Translations under genes and position numbers: made by a program
Shown here: positions 45,024 through 54,276 of the stretch, one piece after another
Layout: each line of letters starts with the position of its first letter
Position numbering within the stretch: the first letter of the stretch is position 1
Notes under the pieces: model-generated
Database searches by the model: none
What the model saw: only the letters and a program-made list of their open reading frames with translations
What the model was told of the DNA's origin: nothing
Assembly: GCF_009796285.1 (NCBI RefSeq)
Contig: NZ_CP047020.1
Coordinates: 7,130,001 to 7,194,000 of the forward strand
Source of the DNA: Streptomyces broussonetiae
GTDB taxonomy: Bacteria > Actinomycetota > Actinomycetes > Streptomycetales > Streptomycetaceae
Length of the DNA: 64,000 bases
Direction: 5' to 3'

Positions 45024-45761
45024 TCAGGCGCCCAGCGCCGCCAGGGCGGGGCGGCGGGCCGCGTCGTAGCGCTCCAGCAGAACCCGCGCCACCTCGGGCG
45101 CCGGGCCCAGCACGTCCGCCCGTACGTCCGCCCCGGCCGCGCCCCGCGTGATGCGGTCCGGCAGAAAGCCGGGGGCCAGGACGTACGGCGCGACGGCGAC
45201 CCGCTCGCAGCCGAGCGCGCGCAGCTCGGCCACGGCGTCCTCGGTGCGCGGCAGGGACGCGGAGGCGAACGCAGGCCGCACGGCGCACCAACCGGTGTGC
45301 CACCACTCCCGCGCGATGTCTGCGATCACTGCGATCGCCTCCGGGTCGGAGGACCCCGCCGAGGCCAGTACGACCCCGGTCGAGGACTTGTCGGCGGGGG
45401 CCAGCCCCGCCTCGTACAGCCGCCGCTCCAGCGCCCGCAGCAGCAGCGGGGACGGGCCGAGCACGTCCGCCTGCCGGATCCGCAGCCGCGGCGGGGCGTC
45501 CCGCAGCACGGCGGGGATGTCGGCCTTGGCGTGGAACGCCCGTGTCAGCAGCAGCGGCAGCGCGACGACGTCCCGGACCCCCTCCGCCGCGAGCGACTCC
45601 AGCACCCCGTGCACGGACGGCACGTTGAAATCGAGGAACCCGGTCTCCACGCGCAGTCCCGGCCGCAGCGACCGCACCCGCTCCACCAGGGCGTGCACGG
45701 TCGCGGCGTGCCGCGGATCGCGGCTGCCGTGGGCGATGACGAGAAGGACCGGAGCGCGCAT
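45024..45761 (-). CDS. Sirohydrochlorin chelatase (CbiX/SirB type)
   Basis: A 245-residue protein of the class II chelatase family that inserts ferrous iron into sirohydrochlorin to make sirohaem, the cofactor of the sulfite reductase at the head of this operon. The N-terminal half has VLLVIAHGSRDPRHA with the metal-binding His, and LPLLLTRAFHAKADIP with a second His; a degenerate second half (VAPYVLAPGFLPDRI) makes it the two-repeat form. The ATG is one base after the permease stop, so it is the last gene of the sulfur operon. Confidence 0.88.
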   Translation of the reverse strand: MRAPVLLVIAHGSRDPRHAATVHALVERVRSLRPGLRVETGFLDFNVPSVHGVLESLAAEGVRDVVALPLLLTRAFHAKADIPAVLRDAPPRLRIRQADVLGPSPLLLRALERRLYEAGLAPADKSSTGVVLASAGSSDPEAIAVIADIAREWWHTGWCAVRPAFASASLPRTEDAVAELRALGCERVAVAPYVLAPGFLPDRITRGAAGADVRADVLGPAPEVARVLLERYDAARRPALAALGA

Positions 45762-45762
45762 G

Positions 45763-46647
45763 TCAGCCCTTCACCAGCAGGCCGCGGCTGCGCAGCACCC
45801 ACCGCTCCAGCGGGCTGAAGATCAGCAGATCGATCGCGATGCCGACGAACAGGATCAACAGGATGGCCTCGAACACCATGGCCATGTCGCTGGCGGTACG
45901 GGCGTTCTCGAGCAGCTGGCCGAGGCCCGTGCCGAGGTCGGGGAAGTTGGCGATGATCTCCGCGGCCATCAGGGAGCGCCAGGAGAACGCCCAGCCCTGC
46001 TTCATGCCCGCCACATAGCCGGGCAGGGCGGCGGGCAGGGTCACGTGCCAGGTGCCCTTGAGTCCGGTGGCGCCCAGGGTGCGGCCGGCCCGCAGGAAGA
46101 GCGGCGGCACCTGGTCCACGCCGGACACCAGGCCGTTGGCGATGGACGGGACGGCACCGAGCAGGATCACCGCGTACATCATCGAGTTGTTCAGACCCAG
46201 CCAGATCACGGCGGGCGGCACCCACGCCACCGAGGGCAGCGACTGCAGTCCGGACAGGATCGGGCCGATGGCCGCGCGCACGAACTTCACCCGCGCCACC
46301 AGCAGTCCCAGCGGGGTGCCGATGACCAGGGCGAAGCAGAAGCCGAGCAGACCGCGCGAGACACTGGTCCATATGTAGCCGAGCAGTTTGCCCTGCAGCC
46401 AGTCGTTGTGGAAGGCGTGCCAGACGTCCACCGGCGAGGGCAGCTTGCTCGGATCGTCGACGATCTTCAGGGTGATCAGGCCCTGCCAGATCACCAGGAC
46501 CACGACGATCGCGGTGATCGGCGGGACGATCTTGTCGACGAAGGTCCTGCGCAACGGCGTACGGCCCGGCTGCGCGGTCTCCAGCGCGTCGAGGCCCGCC
46601 TCCACGCTCCCCGTCTCGGGGGCGCTCGTCGTCTCAGTGCTGGCCAT
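45763..46647 (-). CDS. SsuC-like sulfonate-type ABC permease
   Basis: A 294-residue permease with about six helices after a polar N-terminus. The EAA-type loop GRTLGATGLKGTWHVTLPAALPG and AFSWRSLMAAEII are typical of the nitrate/sulfonate/taurine group. The ATG at 46647 overlaps the end of the ATPase gene by 14 bp. Placement in a sulfur operon points to sulfonate or another sulfur source rather than nitrate. Confidence 0.87.
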   Translation of the reverse strand: MASTETTSAPETGSVEAGLDALETAQPGRTPLRRTFVDKIVPPITAIVVVLVIWQGLITLKIVDDPSKLPSPVDVWHAFHNDWLQGKLLGYIWTSVSRGLLGFCFALVIGTPLGLLVARVKFVRAAIGPILSGLQSLPSVAWVPPAVIWLGLNNSMMYAVILLGAVPSIANGLVSGVDQVPPLFLRAGRTLGATGLKGTWHVTLPAALPGYVAGMKQGWAFSWRSLMAAEIIANFPDLGTGLGQLLENARTASDMAMVFEAILLILFVGIAIDLLIFSPLERWVLRSRGLLVKG

Positions 46648-47413
46648 GGCGGCGGATCTCCCCACGCAGTACTTCGGTGATCTCGAGGGACAGTTCCGCC
46701 ACCGGCGCGTCCTCGATGCGGCGCGGCTGCGGAATGTCGACCTCCCACGTCCGGGCCACCCGGCCCGGACGGGAGGACAGCAGGACGACACGCTGCGCGA
46801 GCCGTACCGCCTCACGCACGTTGTGCGTCACGAACAGCACGGAGAGCCCGGTCTCCGACCAGATACGGGTCAGCTCGTCGTGCAGCACGTCGCGGGTGAT
46901 GGCGTCCAGAGCCGCGAACGGCTCGTCCATCAGCAGCAGGTTGCTCTCCTGCGCCAGCGCGCGGGCCAGCGCCACACGCTGGCGCATGCCGCCGGACAGT
47001 TCGTGCACGCGCTTGCCGTACGCGCCGCCCAGCCGGACGAGTTCGAGCAGCTCCTCGGCCTTGCCGCGGCGTTCGGGCTTGGGAACGCCCCTGAGCTTGA
47101 GGGCGAGTTCGATGTTCTTGCCCGCGGTCAGCCACGGGAACAGAGCGTGCTCCTGGAACATCAGCGCCGGCCGGCCGTCCGTGGTGATGGACCCGGCGCT
47201 CGGCAGGTCGAGGCCCGCCACCAGGTTCAGCAGGGTGGACTTGCCGCAGCCCGAGGCCCCCAGGAGGGTGACGAACTCACCGGGCGCGACATCGAGGCTG
47301 ATGTCGTCCAGGACGAGCTGCTGCCCGCCCGGTCCCGCGAAGGACTTCGAGACGTGCTCGAGGCGTGCGGCGTACTCGACCGACTCGGCGGCCTTGGCAA
47401 AGGTCGTGGCCAT
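46634..47413 (-). CDS. SsuB-like sulfonate-type ABC ATPase
   Basis: A 259-residue nucleotide-binding subunit. Walker A GASGCGKST, signature LSGGMRQRVALARAL, Walker B LLLMDEPFAALD and switch VTHNVREAV are intact. ATG 47413 is chosen because GGAGGTG lies eight bases before it; an ATG at 47437 would add MTSQEVTT and bury that site. It energises uptake through the permease encoded next. Confidence 0.9.
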   Translation of the reverse strand: MATTFAKAAESVEYAARLEHVSKSFAGPGGQQLVLDDISLDVAPGEFVTLLGASGCGKSTLLNLVAGLDLPSAGSITTDGRPALMFQEHALFPWLTAGKNIELALKLRGVPKPERRGKAEELLELVRLGGAYGKRVHELSGGMRQRVALARALAQESNLLLMDEPFAALDAITRDVLHDELTRIWSETGLSVLFVTHNVREAVRLAQRVVLLSSRPGRVARTWEVDIPQPRRIEDAPVAELSLEITEVLRGEIRRHGQH

Positions 47414-47449
47414 GGTCGTCACCTCCTGGGAAGTCATCGGGGAAGGGGG

Positions 47450-48559
47450 TCAGCCGGCGCCGAGACCGGCGGCGTCGACCGGGCTCGCACCCTCGGCCTT
47501 GAGCACCTTGTTGAGGATCGTCAGGTCGTAGATCCCCTTGAGGTCGGGCTTCGCCAGCAGACCGGCCTTGACCGCGTGCTGCGCCTCGGTGTCGAGGGTG
47601 GCGGCCAGCGGGTCGTCGGTGAACTGGACGGACTTCCACGCCGGGTCCAGGACCTTCGCCGGCAGCGGCTTGCCGGAGTCCTCCGCCAGCTGCTTGTTCG
47701 CCGCGGCCTTCGCCGCGTCGGAGTGGGTGTTGATCCACTTGTTGGCCTCGACCGAGGCCTTCAGCACGGCCTCGACCGCCTTGGGGTGCTCCTTGAGGAA
47801 GGCCTGGCGCACGATGATGTTCGTGATCACGAACTTCTTGTCCGGCCACAGGGAGGACTCGTCGAGCAGCACCTTGCCGCCCTCGGCGACCAGCTTGGAC
47901 GCGGTCGGCTCCGGCACCCAGGCGCCGTCGACGGAGCCGGACTTGAAGGCGTCCGGCGTCACCTTGTTGTCGCTGCGGACGACCGTGACGTCGCCCTTGC
48001 CGCTTTCCGGGTCGACCTTCCAGCCCTGCTCGGCCGCCCAGTTGAGGAAGGCCACGTCCTGGGTGTTGCCCAGCTGCGGGGTGGCGATCCTCTTGCCCTT
48101 GACGTCCTTGAGGGAGGTGATCTTCTTCGGGTTCACGACCAGCTTCACCCCGCCGGACGCCGAACCACCGATGATCTTCAGGCTCTTGCCGTTCGACTTG
48201 GTGTAGCCGTTGATCGCGGGGGAGGGGCCGATCCAGCCGATGTCGATGGAGCCGGAGTTGAGGGCCTCGATCTCGGAGGGCCCGGCGTTGAAGGTCGCGT
48301 AGTCGGCCTTGGTGGCGCCCAGCTCCTTCTGGAAGAGGCCCTGCTGACGGCCGACCAGCGCGGTGGCGTGGGTCAGATTGCCGAAGTAGCCGATCTTCAC
48401 GCTGTCGAGGCCGTCGATCTTCTTGGCCCCGGTGGCGATCTTGGCGGTGTCGTCGTTCTTGGCGTCGGAACCGTAACCGCAGGCGGCGAGGGTGAGCAGC
48501 GGGAGCGCGGCGAGCGCGGCTGTCCCGCGACGCAGAAGCTTGGAGCGGGTGGCAGGCAC
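47450..48559 (-). CDS. SsuA-like substrate-binding lipoprotein
   Basis: A 369-residue exported lipoprotein. The signal peptide (PATRSKLLRRG, then a hydrophobic run) ends in the lipobox LTLAAC. The mature protein follows the NMT1/SsuA fold for aliphatic sulfonates (VKIGYFGNLTHATAL, SIDIGWIGPSPAING, DGAWVPEPTASKL). GTG 48559 is chosen because GAGAGGAAGA lies just upstream. It would capture a sulfonate-like compound outside the membrane. The 223 bp before it, after cysN, may carry an internal promoter. Confidence 0.87.
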   Translation of the reverse strand: MPATRSKLLRRGTAALAALPLLTLAACGYGSDAKNDDTAKIATGAKKIDGLDSVKIGYFGNLTHATALVGRQQGLFQKELGATKADYATFNAGPSEIEALNSGSIDIGWIGPSPAINGYTKSNGKSLKIIGGSASGGVKLVVNPKKITSLKDVKGKRIATPQLGNTQDVAFLNWAAEQGWKVDPESGKGDVTVVRSDNKVTPDAFKSGSVDGAWVPEPTASKLVAEGGKVLLDESSLWPDKKFVITNIIVRQAFLKEHPKAVEAVLKASVEANKWINTHSDAAKAAANKQLAEDSGKPLPAKVLDPAWKSVQFTDDPLAATLDTEAQHAVKAGLLAKPDLKGIYDLTILNKVLKAEGASPVDAAGLGAG

Positions 48560-48675
48560 GGGAGGTCTTCCTCTCGTTGGCCCGGCGGTCACGGTCTTTC
48601 AGGTCGTGGCCGGGGGATCGGCAGGTCTTCGTCTACGGCGGTGGGGGGTGAGGGCGCGCATGCGGTGCGCGTACG

Positions 48676-48780
48676 TCAGCGCACACATCGGGCCACTCCG
48701 CCCTGCCCGCTGCCGAGGGCGCCGCTGCCGATGCGGCCGCCCTCCTTCGCGAACGTCGAATAGGCATCGGTCGGGTTCAT
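48676..48780 (-). CDS. Possible 34-residue small protein after cysN
   Basis: An ATG two bases after the cysN stop opens 34 codons (MNPTDAYSTFAKEGG..., ending ARCVR). There is no clear ribosome-binding site and no known match; it could be translated by coupling to cysN or be chance. Confidence 0.25.
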   Translation of the reverse strand: MNPTDAYSTFAKEGGRIGSGALGSGQGGVARCVR

Positions 48781-48782
48781 GC

Positions 48783-50117
48783 TCAGAAGTCCCAGCCGTC
48801 GTCGTCGGCCGCGTCCTTGACCGGCTCGGGCGTCGCGAAGGACTCGCCGACCATGGCAGCGGTGAGCGTGGTGCCGTCGGCGGGGTCGATCAGGATGAAG
48901 GAGCCCGTGCGGCGCGAGTCGGCGTAGGAGTCGACCGGCAGCGGCTCGGCGGTACGGATCTTCACCCGGCCGATGTCGTTGGCGACGAGCTGTCCCGGGT
49001 GCGGGTGCAGGGACAGGTCGGCCAGCGTGAGCCGGGACGGGATGTCCTTCACGATCGCCTTGACCGTGCGGGTGCCGTGCTTGAGCAGCACCCGGTGCCC
49101 GACGGTCAGCGGGGCGTCGGCCACATGGCAGACGGTCGCCTCCACGTCCTGGGTGGTGGCCGGCGCGTCCTTCGTCGGCACGATCAGATCGCCGCGCGAG
49201 ACGTCGACGTCGTCCTCGAGCAGGATGGTCACCGACTGCGTCGTCCACGCCACGTCGACCGGCGCGCCCAGGAGGTCGATGCCGGAGATCTTCGTGGTCC
49301 GGCCGGACGGCAGGATCGTGACCTGTTCGCCGACCCGGAAGGTGCCGGCCGCGATCTGGCCCGCGTAGCCCCGGTAGTCCGGGTGCTCGGCGCTCTGCGG
49401 CCGGATCACGTACTGCACGGGCAGCCGGGCGTGGCAGTGCGCGAGGTCGTGGCTGACCGGGACGGTCTCCAGGTGCTCCAGGACGGTCGGGCCGCCGTAC
49501 CAGTCCATGTTCGCGGACGGCTCCACCACGTTGTCACCGGCGAGCGCCGAGATCGGGATCGCGGTGACCTCCGGCACGCCCAGCTCGGTCGCGTACGCCG
49601 TGAACTCCTCGGCGATCGCCGCGAACACCCGCTCCTCGTAGGCGACGAGGTCCATCTTGTTGACCGCGAGGACCACGTGCGGCACGCGCAGCAGCGCGGC
49701 GATGGCCGCGTGCCGACGGGTCTGCTCGACCACGCCGTTGCGGGCGTCGACCAGGACCACCGTCAGCTCGGCCGTGGAGGCACCCGTGACCATGTTGCGC
49801 GTGTACTGCACATGCCCGGGCGTGTCGGCCAGGATGAACCGGCGCCGGGGCGTGGCGAAGTAGCGGTAGGCCACGTCGATGGTGATGCCCTGCTCGCGCT
49901 CGGCGCGCAGGCCGTCGGTGAGCAGTGCGAGGTCCGGGCCGTCCTGGCCGCGGCTCGCGGAGACGCGCTCCACCGCCTCCAGCTGGTCGGTGAGGACCGA
50001 CTTGGAGTCGTGCAGCAGCCGCCCGACGAGCGTGGACTTGCCGTCGTCGACGGAGCCGGCGGTGGCGAACCGCAGCAGCGTGGTGGCCGAGAGTGCCTCG
50101 GTCGTGGTCGTGCTCAT
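48783..50117 (-). CDS. cysN: Sulfate adenylyltransferase GTPase subunit
   Basis: A 444-residue elongation-factor-like GTPase that drives ATP sulfurylase. G1 AGSVDDGKSTLVG, the G3 motif DTPGHVQYTRNM and G4 NKMD are present, followed by two beta-barrel domains. It lacks a fused APS kinase domain, consistent with the separate cysC. It starts two bases after the cysD stop. With CysD it converts sulfate and ATP to adenosine 5'-phosphosulfate (APS). Confidence 0.95.
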   Translation of the reverse strand: MSTTTTEALSATTLLRFATAGSVDDGKSTLVGRLLHDSKSVLTDQLEAVERVSASRGQDGPDLALLTDGLRAEREQGITIDVAYRYFATPRRRFILADTPGHVQYTRNMVTGASTAELTVVLVDARNGVVEQTRRHAAIAALLRVPHVVLAVNKMDLVAYEERVFAAIAEEFTAYATELGVPEVTAIPISALAGDNVVEPSANMDWYGGPTVLEHLETVPVSHDLAHCHARLPVQYVIRPQSAEHPDYRGYAGQIAAGTFRVGEQVTILPSGRTTKISGIDLLGAPVDVAWTTQSVTILLEDDVDVSRGDLIVPTKDAPATTQDVEATVCHVADAPLTVGHRVLLKHGTRTVKAIVKDIPSRLTLADLSLHPHPGQLVANDIGRVKIRTAEPLPVDSYADSRRTGSFILIDPADGTTLTAAMVGESFATPEPVKDAADDDGWDF

Positions 50118-50119
50118 GG

Positions 50120-51064
50120 CTAGAAGTACCCCTCGCGCTTGCGGTCTTCCATCGCGGCCTCGGACAGTTTGTCGTCGGCGCGGGTCGCGCCCCGCTCGGT
50201 GAGCCGGGAGGCGGCGATCTCGGCGATCACGGCGTCCAGCGTGGTGGCGTCGGAGTCGACGGCGCCGGTGCAGGACATGTCGCCGACGGTGCGGTAGCGC
50301 ACGAGCCGCTTCTCCACCCTCTCGCCGTCCCTGGGGCCGCCCCACTCGCCGGCGGTCAGCCACATGCCGCTGCGGGCGAACACCTCGCGCTCGTGCGCGA
50401 AGTAGATCTGCGGAAGCTCGATGCCCTCACGGTCGATGTACTGCCACACGTCCAGCTCGGTCCAGTTGGACAACGGGAAGACACGGACGTGCTCCCCGGG
50501 GGCGTGCCGACCGTTGTAGAGGTTCCACAGCTCGGGGCGCTGGCGGCGCGGGTCCCACTGCGAGAACTCGTCGCGCAGCGAGAACACCCGCTCCTTGGCG
50601 CGGGCCTTCTCCTCGTCCCGTCGGCCGCCGCCGAAGACCGCGTCGAACTTCTCGCTCTGGATCTTCTCCGTCAGGGGCAGCGTCTGCAGCGGGTTGCGGG
50701 TGCCGTCGGGACGTTCCTTGAGCACACCGCGGTCGATGTAGTCCTGGACGGAGGCCACATGGAGGCGCAGCCCATGTGCGTCCACCACACGGTCGCGGTA
50801 CTCCAGCACCTCGGGGAAGTTGTGTCCTGTGTCCACATGAAGCAGCGAGAAGGGGATCGCGGCCGGGGCGAACGCCTTCAGCGCCAGGTGCAGCATGACG
50901 ATGGAGTCCTTGCCACCGGAGAACAGGATCACCGGGTTCTCGAACTCGCCCGCCACCTCACGGAAGATGTGCACGGCCTCGGACTCCAGCGCGTCCAGGT
51001 GCGAGAGGGCGTACGGGCTGTCCGTACCCTCGTCGCCGGTCGCGGACCTGGCGACGGTCGTCAT
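50120..51064 (-). CDS. cysD: Sulfate adenylyltransferase subunit 2
   Basis: A 314-residue PP-loop enzyme, the catalytic ATP sulfurylase subunit. The PP-loop is VILFSGGKDSIVMLHL; LLHVDTGHNFPE and the C-terminal DDKLSEAAMEDRKREGYF are family signatures. The ATG at 51064 overlaps the cysC stop (ATGA). It works as a complex with CysN. Confidence 0.96.
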   Translation of the reverse strand: MTTVARSATGDEGTDSPYALSHLDALESEAVHIFREVAGEFENPVILFSGGKDSIVMLHLALKAFAPAAIPFSLLHVDTGHNFPEVLEYRDRVVDAHGLRLHVASVQDYIDRGVLKERPDGTRNPLQTLPLTEKIQSEKFDAVFGGGRRDEEKARAKERVFSLRDEFSQWDPRRQRPELWNLYNGRHAPGEHVRVFPLSNWTELDVWQYIDREGIELPQIYFAHEREVFARSGMWLTAGEWGGPRDGERVEKRLVRYRTVGDMSCTGAVDSDATTLDAVIAEIAASRLTERGATRADDKLSEAAMEDRKREGYF

Positions 51065-51597
51065 GCCAGTCCCCTCTCGCTCAGCAGGGCGTACACGGAC
51101 GCCGCGGATTCCTGCACGGTCTGGTTCTGGGACTCGATCCGCAGGTCCGGGGTGCGGGGCTCCTCGTACGGGTCGTCGACCCCGGTGAGCCCGGTCAGTT
51201 CGCCCGCCGCCTGCTTGGCGTACAGCCCCTTCACATCGCGGACGCTGCACACCTCCACCGGCGTCGCCACATGGATCTCCAGGTACGGCGTGGCGTTCTC
51301 CGCGTGCCGCTCGCGCACCGCCGTCCGGCTGTCCTCGTACGGCGCGATCACCGGCACCAGCGCCTTGACGCCGTTGCGGGCGAGCAGTTCGGCGACGAAG
51401 CCGATGCGCTGCACGTTGGTGTGCCGGTCCGTGCGGCTGAAGCCGAGGCCCGCCGAGATGAACTCGCGGATCTCGTCGCCGTCGAGCACCTCGACGCGGT
51501 GGCCCTCGTCGCGCAGCCGGCCGGCCAGCTCGTACGCGATGGTGGTCTTGCCGGCGCTCGGCAGACCCGTGAGCCAGACGGTGGCTCCGGTCGTCAC
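51061..51597 (-). CDS. cysC: Adenylylsulfate kinase
   Basis: A P-loop kinase that phosphorylates APS to PAPS. Walker A is GLPSAGKTT; VEVLDGDEIREF, VIAPYEDSR and SVRDVKGLYAKQA are conserved. I chose GTG 51597 (178 residues, the family length) because CAGGAG lies just before it. An alternative ATG at 51687 overlaps the cysH stop but would add a 30-residue low-complexity N-terminus (TAAHTAAAASAATA). Since CysH here looks like an APS reductase, PAPS is probably for sulfotransferases or an alternate branch. Confidence 0.92.
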   Translation of the reverse strand: MTTGATVWLTGLPSAGKTTIAYELAGRLRDEGHRVEVLDGDEIREFISAGLGFSRTDRHTNVQRIGFVAELLARNGVKALVPVIAPYEDSRTAVRERHAENATPYLEIHVATPVEVCSVRDVKGLYAKQAAGELTGLTGVDDPYEEPRTPDLRIESQNQTVQESAASVYALLSERGLA

Positions 51598-51683
51598 GTG
51601 GTTCTCCTGGGTCGCATTGTTCGCTTCCGTCACAGCCGTAGCAGCCGAAGCTGCGGCCGCCGTGTGAGCGGCTGTGCTCGTCG

Positions 51684-52403
51684 TCATCCGTGCAGCCCGC
51701 ACTCGGTCTTGGCCCGGCCCGCCCAGCGGCCGGCCCGCGCGTCCTCGCCCTCGAGGACCCTGCGGGTGCACGGGGCGCAGCCGATGGAGGCGTAGCCGTC
51801 CATCAGCAACGGGTTGGTGAGGACGCCGTGTTCGGTGACATAGGCGTCCACGTCGTCCTGCGTCCAGCGGGCGATCGGGGAGACCTTGACCTTCTGCCGC
51901 TTCTCGTCCCAGCCGACGACCGGGGTGTTCGCCCGGGTCGGGGACTCGTCGCGGCGCAGCCCGGTCGCCCAGGCCTGATAGCCCTTCAGGCCCTCTTCCA
52001 GCGGCTGGACCTTGCGCAGTCTGCAGCACAGGTCGGGGTCGCGGTCGTGCAGCTTGGGGCCGTACTCCGCGTCCTGCTCGGCGACCGTCTGCCGGGGCGT
52101 GAGCGTGATGACGTTGACGTCCATCACGGCCTCGACGGCGTCCCGGGTGCCGATGGTCTCCGGGAAGTGGTAGCCGGTGTCGAGGAAGATGACATCGACT
52201 TCGCCGCCGCCCCTGCGTACCCGGGAGGCGAGATGGGCGACCACGGCGTCCTCCATGGAGGAGGTGACACAGAACTTCGTGCCGAAGGTGTCCACCGCCC
52301 ACTGCAGGATCTCCAGGGCGGAGGCTTCCTCCAGCTCACGGCCCGCCTGCTCGGCGAGCGCCTGCAACTCCTCGGTCGTACGCTGTTCCTGAGCCGTCGT
52401 CAT
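51684..52403 (-). CDS. cysH: APS reductase (phosphoadenylyl/adenylyl-sulfate reductase family)
   Basis: A 239-residue reductase. CVTSSMEDAVVAHL is the nucleotide-binding PP-loop-like segment. The pairs CC (DLCCRLRKV) and CxxC (GCAPCTRRV) are the four ligands of a [4Fe-4S] cluster, which marks the APS-using rather than the PAPS-using type. The C-terminal ECGLHG carries the redox-active cysteine. It reduces APS to sulfite for the sulfite reductase two genes upstream. Its ATG overlaps the stop of the zinc-ribbon gene. Confidence 0.93.
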   Translation of the reverse strand: MTTAQEQRTTEELQALAEQAGRELEEASALEILQWAVDTFGTKFCVTSSMEDAVVAHLASRVRRGGGEVDVIFLDTGYHFPETIGTRDAVEAVMDVNVITLTPRQTVAEQDAEYGPKLHDRDPDLCCRLRKVQPLEEGLKGYQAWATGLRRDESPTRANTPVVGWDEKRQKVKVSPIARWTQDDVDAYVTEHGVLTNPLLMDGYASIGCAPCTRRVLEGEDARAGRWAGRAKTECGLHG

Positions 52404-52582
52404 ATCCGGTCATCCCCTCCGTTGTCGGCTCGCTGCAGCCCCCGGGCGAGCAGCCCGAGGAACTTCAGCTGGAATGCGCGGTTGCACGCCCCGCATTCCC
52501 AGGCACCGTGACCCTCCTCGTGCGGACGCAGGTCCTCGTCACCGCAGTAGGGGCAGTAGAAAGGCGCGGCACGCTCACTCAC
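52400..52582 (-). CDS. Small zinc-ribbon protein between sulfite reductase and cysH
   Basis: A 60-residue protein with two CxxC pairs (FYCPYCGDED and WECGACNRAF), a zinc-ribbon or rubredoxin-like fold, and a short helical tail. It is translationally coupled on both sides: GTGA overlap with the sulfite reductase stop and ATGA overlap with the cysH start. The strict coupling suggests a small accessory or electron-transfer role for one of its neighbours; its function is not known to me. Confidence 0.85.
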   Translation of the reverse strand: MSERAAPFYCPYCGDEDLRPHEEGHGAWECGACNRAFQLKFLGLLARGLQRADNGGDDRI

Positions 52583-54276
52583 GACAGAGCCTCCTCGGAA
52601 GCCCGGGCCGCCCAGGTGGCGAACCGCTCGCCGTCCTGGCGTTCGGCCTGGAAGCGCTTGAGGACCCGCTCGACGTAGTCGGGCAGTTCCTCCGCGGTGA
52701 CCTTCAGGCCGCGCACCTTGCGGCCGAAGCCCGGCTCCAGGCCGAGCGCGCCGCCGAGGTGCACCTGGTAGCCCTCGACCTGCTCGCCCCGGTCGTTGAG
52801 GACCAGCTGGCCCTTGAGGCCGATGTCCGCGACCTGGATACGGGCGCAGGCGTTCGGGCAGCCGTTGAGGTTGATGGTGATCGGCTCGTCGAAGTCCGGC
52901 AGTCGGCGCTCGAGTTCGTCGATCAGCGTCGAGCCGCGCTGCTTGGTCTCGACGATGGCGAGCTTGCAGAACTCGATGCCGGTGCAGGCCATGGTGCCGC
53001 GCCGGAAGGAGGACGGCCGCGCGGTGAGGTCCAGCGCCTCGAGGCCCTCCACCAGCGAGTCGACCTGGTCCTGCTCGACATCGAGGACGATCATCTTCTG
53101 CTCGACGGTGGTGCGCACCCGGCCGGAGCCGTGCGCCTCAGCGAGATCGGCGATCTTGGTGAGCGTGGCACCGTCGACGCGGCCGACGCGCGGGGCGAAA
53201 CCGACGTAGAACCGGCCGTCCTGCTGCCGGTGCACGCCGATGTGGTCACGCCACTGCTGCGCGGGCTGTTCGGGAGCGGGCCCGTCGACCAGCTTGCGCT
53301 GCAGGTACTCGTCCTCCAGCACCTGCCGGAACTTCTCCGCGCCCCAGTCGGCGACGAGGAACTTCAGCCGGGCCCGGGTGCGCAGCCGGCGGTAGCCGTA
53401 GTCACGGAAGATCGAGATGACGCCCTCGTAGACGTCCGGGACCTCGTCGACCGGCACCCAGGCGCCGAGCCGCACACCGAGCTTGGGGTTGGTGGACAGG
53501 CCGCCGCCCACCCACACGTCGAAGCCCGGCCCGTGCTCGGGGTGGCGTACGCCGACGAAGGCGACGTCGTTGATCTCGTGTACGACGTCCAGCAGCGGGG
53601 AACCGGAGACCGCGGACTTGAACTTGCGGGGCAGGTTCGAGAACGCCTTGTTGCCCACGATCCGGCGGTGGATCTCCTGGACGGCGGGGGTGCCGTCGAT
53701 GATCTCGTCCGCGGCGATCCCGGCGACCGGGGAACCGAGGACCACGCGGGGCGTGTCGCCGCAGGCCTCGGTGGTGGACAGTCCGACCGACTCCAGCCGC
53801 TCCCAGATCTCGGGCACGTCCTCGATCCGGATCCAGTGGTACTGGACGTTCTGCCGGTCGGTGATGTCCGCGGTGCCGCGCGCGAACTCCTGGGAGATCT
53901 CGCCGATCACCCGCAGCTGCCTCGTCGTGAGCGCGCCGCCGTCGATGCGCACGCGGAGCATGAAGTACTCGTCGTCCAGCTCCTCCGGCTCCAGGACGGC
54001 CGTCTTGCCGCCGTCGATGCCGGGCTTGCGCTGGGTGTACAGGCCCCACCAGCGCATGCGCCCGCGCAGGTCGTTGGGGTCGATCGAGCCGAAACCGCGC
54101 TTGGAGTAGATCGTCTCAATGCGTGTCCGCACATTGAGACCGTCGTCGTCCTTCTTGAACTGCTCGTTGCCGTTGAGCGGGGTGAAGTGTCCCGCGGCCC
54201 ACTGACCCTCACCGCGGTGACGGCTTACCTTGCGCTGGGGCGCGGAGGTGGCGGGCTTCTGTGGGGAGGCGGCCAT
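52579..54276 (-). CDS. sir: Assimilatory sulfite reductase (sirohaem, ferredoxin type)
   Basis: A 565-residue enzyme reducing sulfite to sulfide. The two halves each hold a ferrodoxin-like nitrite/sulfite reductase domain (FMLRVRIDGGALT, DRQNVQYHWIRIEDVP). The coupled sirohaem and [4Fe-4S] ligands are in MACTGIEFCKLA and NLNGCPNACARIQ. The ATG at 54276 follows GAAGGACG. A nitrite reductase is excluded mainly by the cys operon context. It heads the operon and is preceded by a leader-peptide sORF. Confidence 0.93.
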   Translation of the reverse strand: MAASPQKPATSAPQRKVSRHRGEGQWAAGHFTPLNGNEQFKKDDDGLNVRTRIETIYSKRGFGSIDPNDLRGRMRWWGLYTQRKPGIDGGKTAVLEPEELDDEYFMLRVRIDGGALTTRQLRVIGEISQEFARGTADITDRQNVQYHWIRIEDVPEIWERLESVGLSTTEACGDTPRVVLGSPVAGIAADEIIDGTPAVQEIHRRIVGNKAFSNLPRKFKSAVSGSPLLDVVHEINDVAFVGVRHPEHGPGFDVWVGGGLSTNPKLGVRLGAWVPVDEVPDVYEGVISIFRDYGYRRLRTRARLKFLVADWGAEKFRQVLEDEYLQRKLVDGPAPEQPAQQWRDHIGVHRQQDGRFYVGFAPRVGRVDGATLTKIADLAEAHGSGRVRTTVEQKMIVLDVEQDQVDSLVEGLEALDLTARPSSFRRGTMACTGIEFCKLAIVETKQRGSTLIDELERRLPDFDEPITINLNGCPNACARIQVADIGLKGQLVLNDRGEQVEGYQVHLGGALGLEPGFGRKVRGLKVTAEELPDYVERVLKRFQAERQDGERFATWAARASEEALS

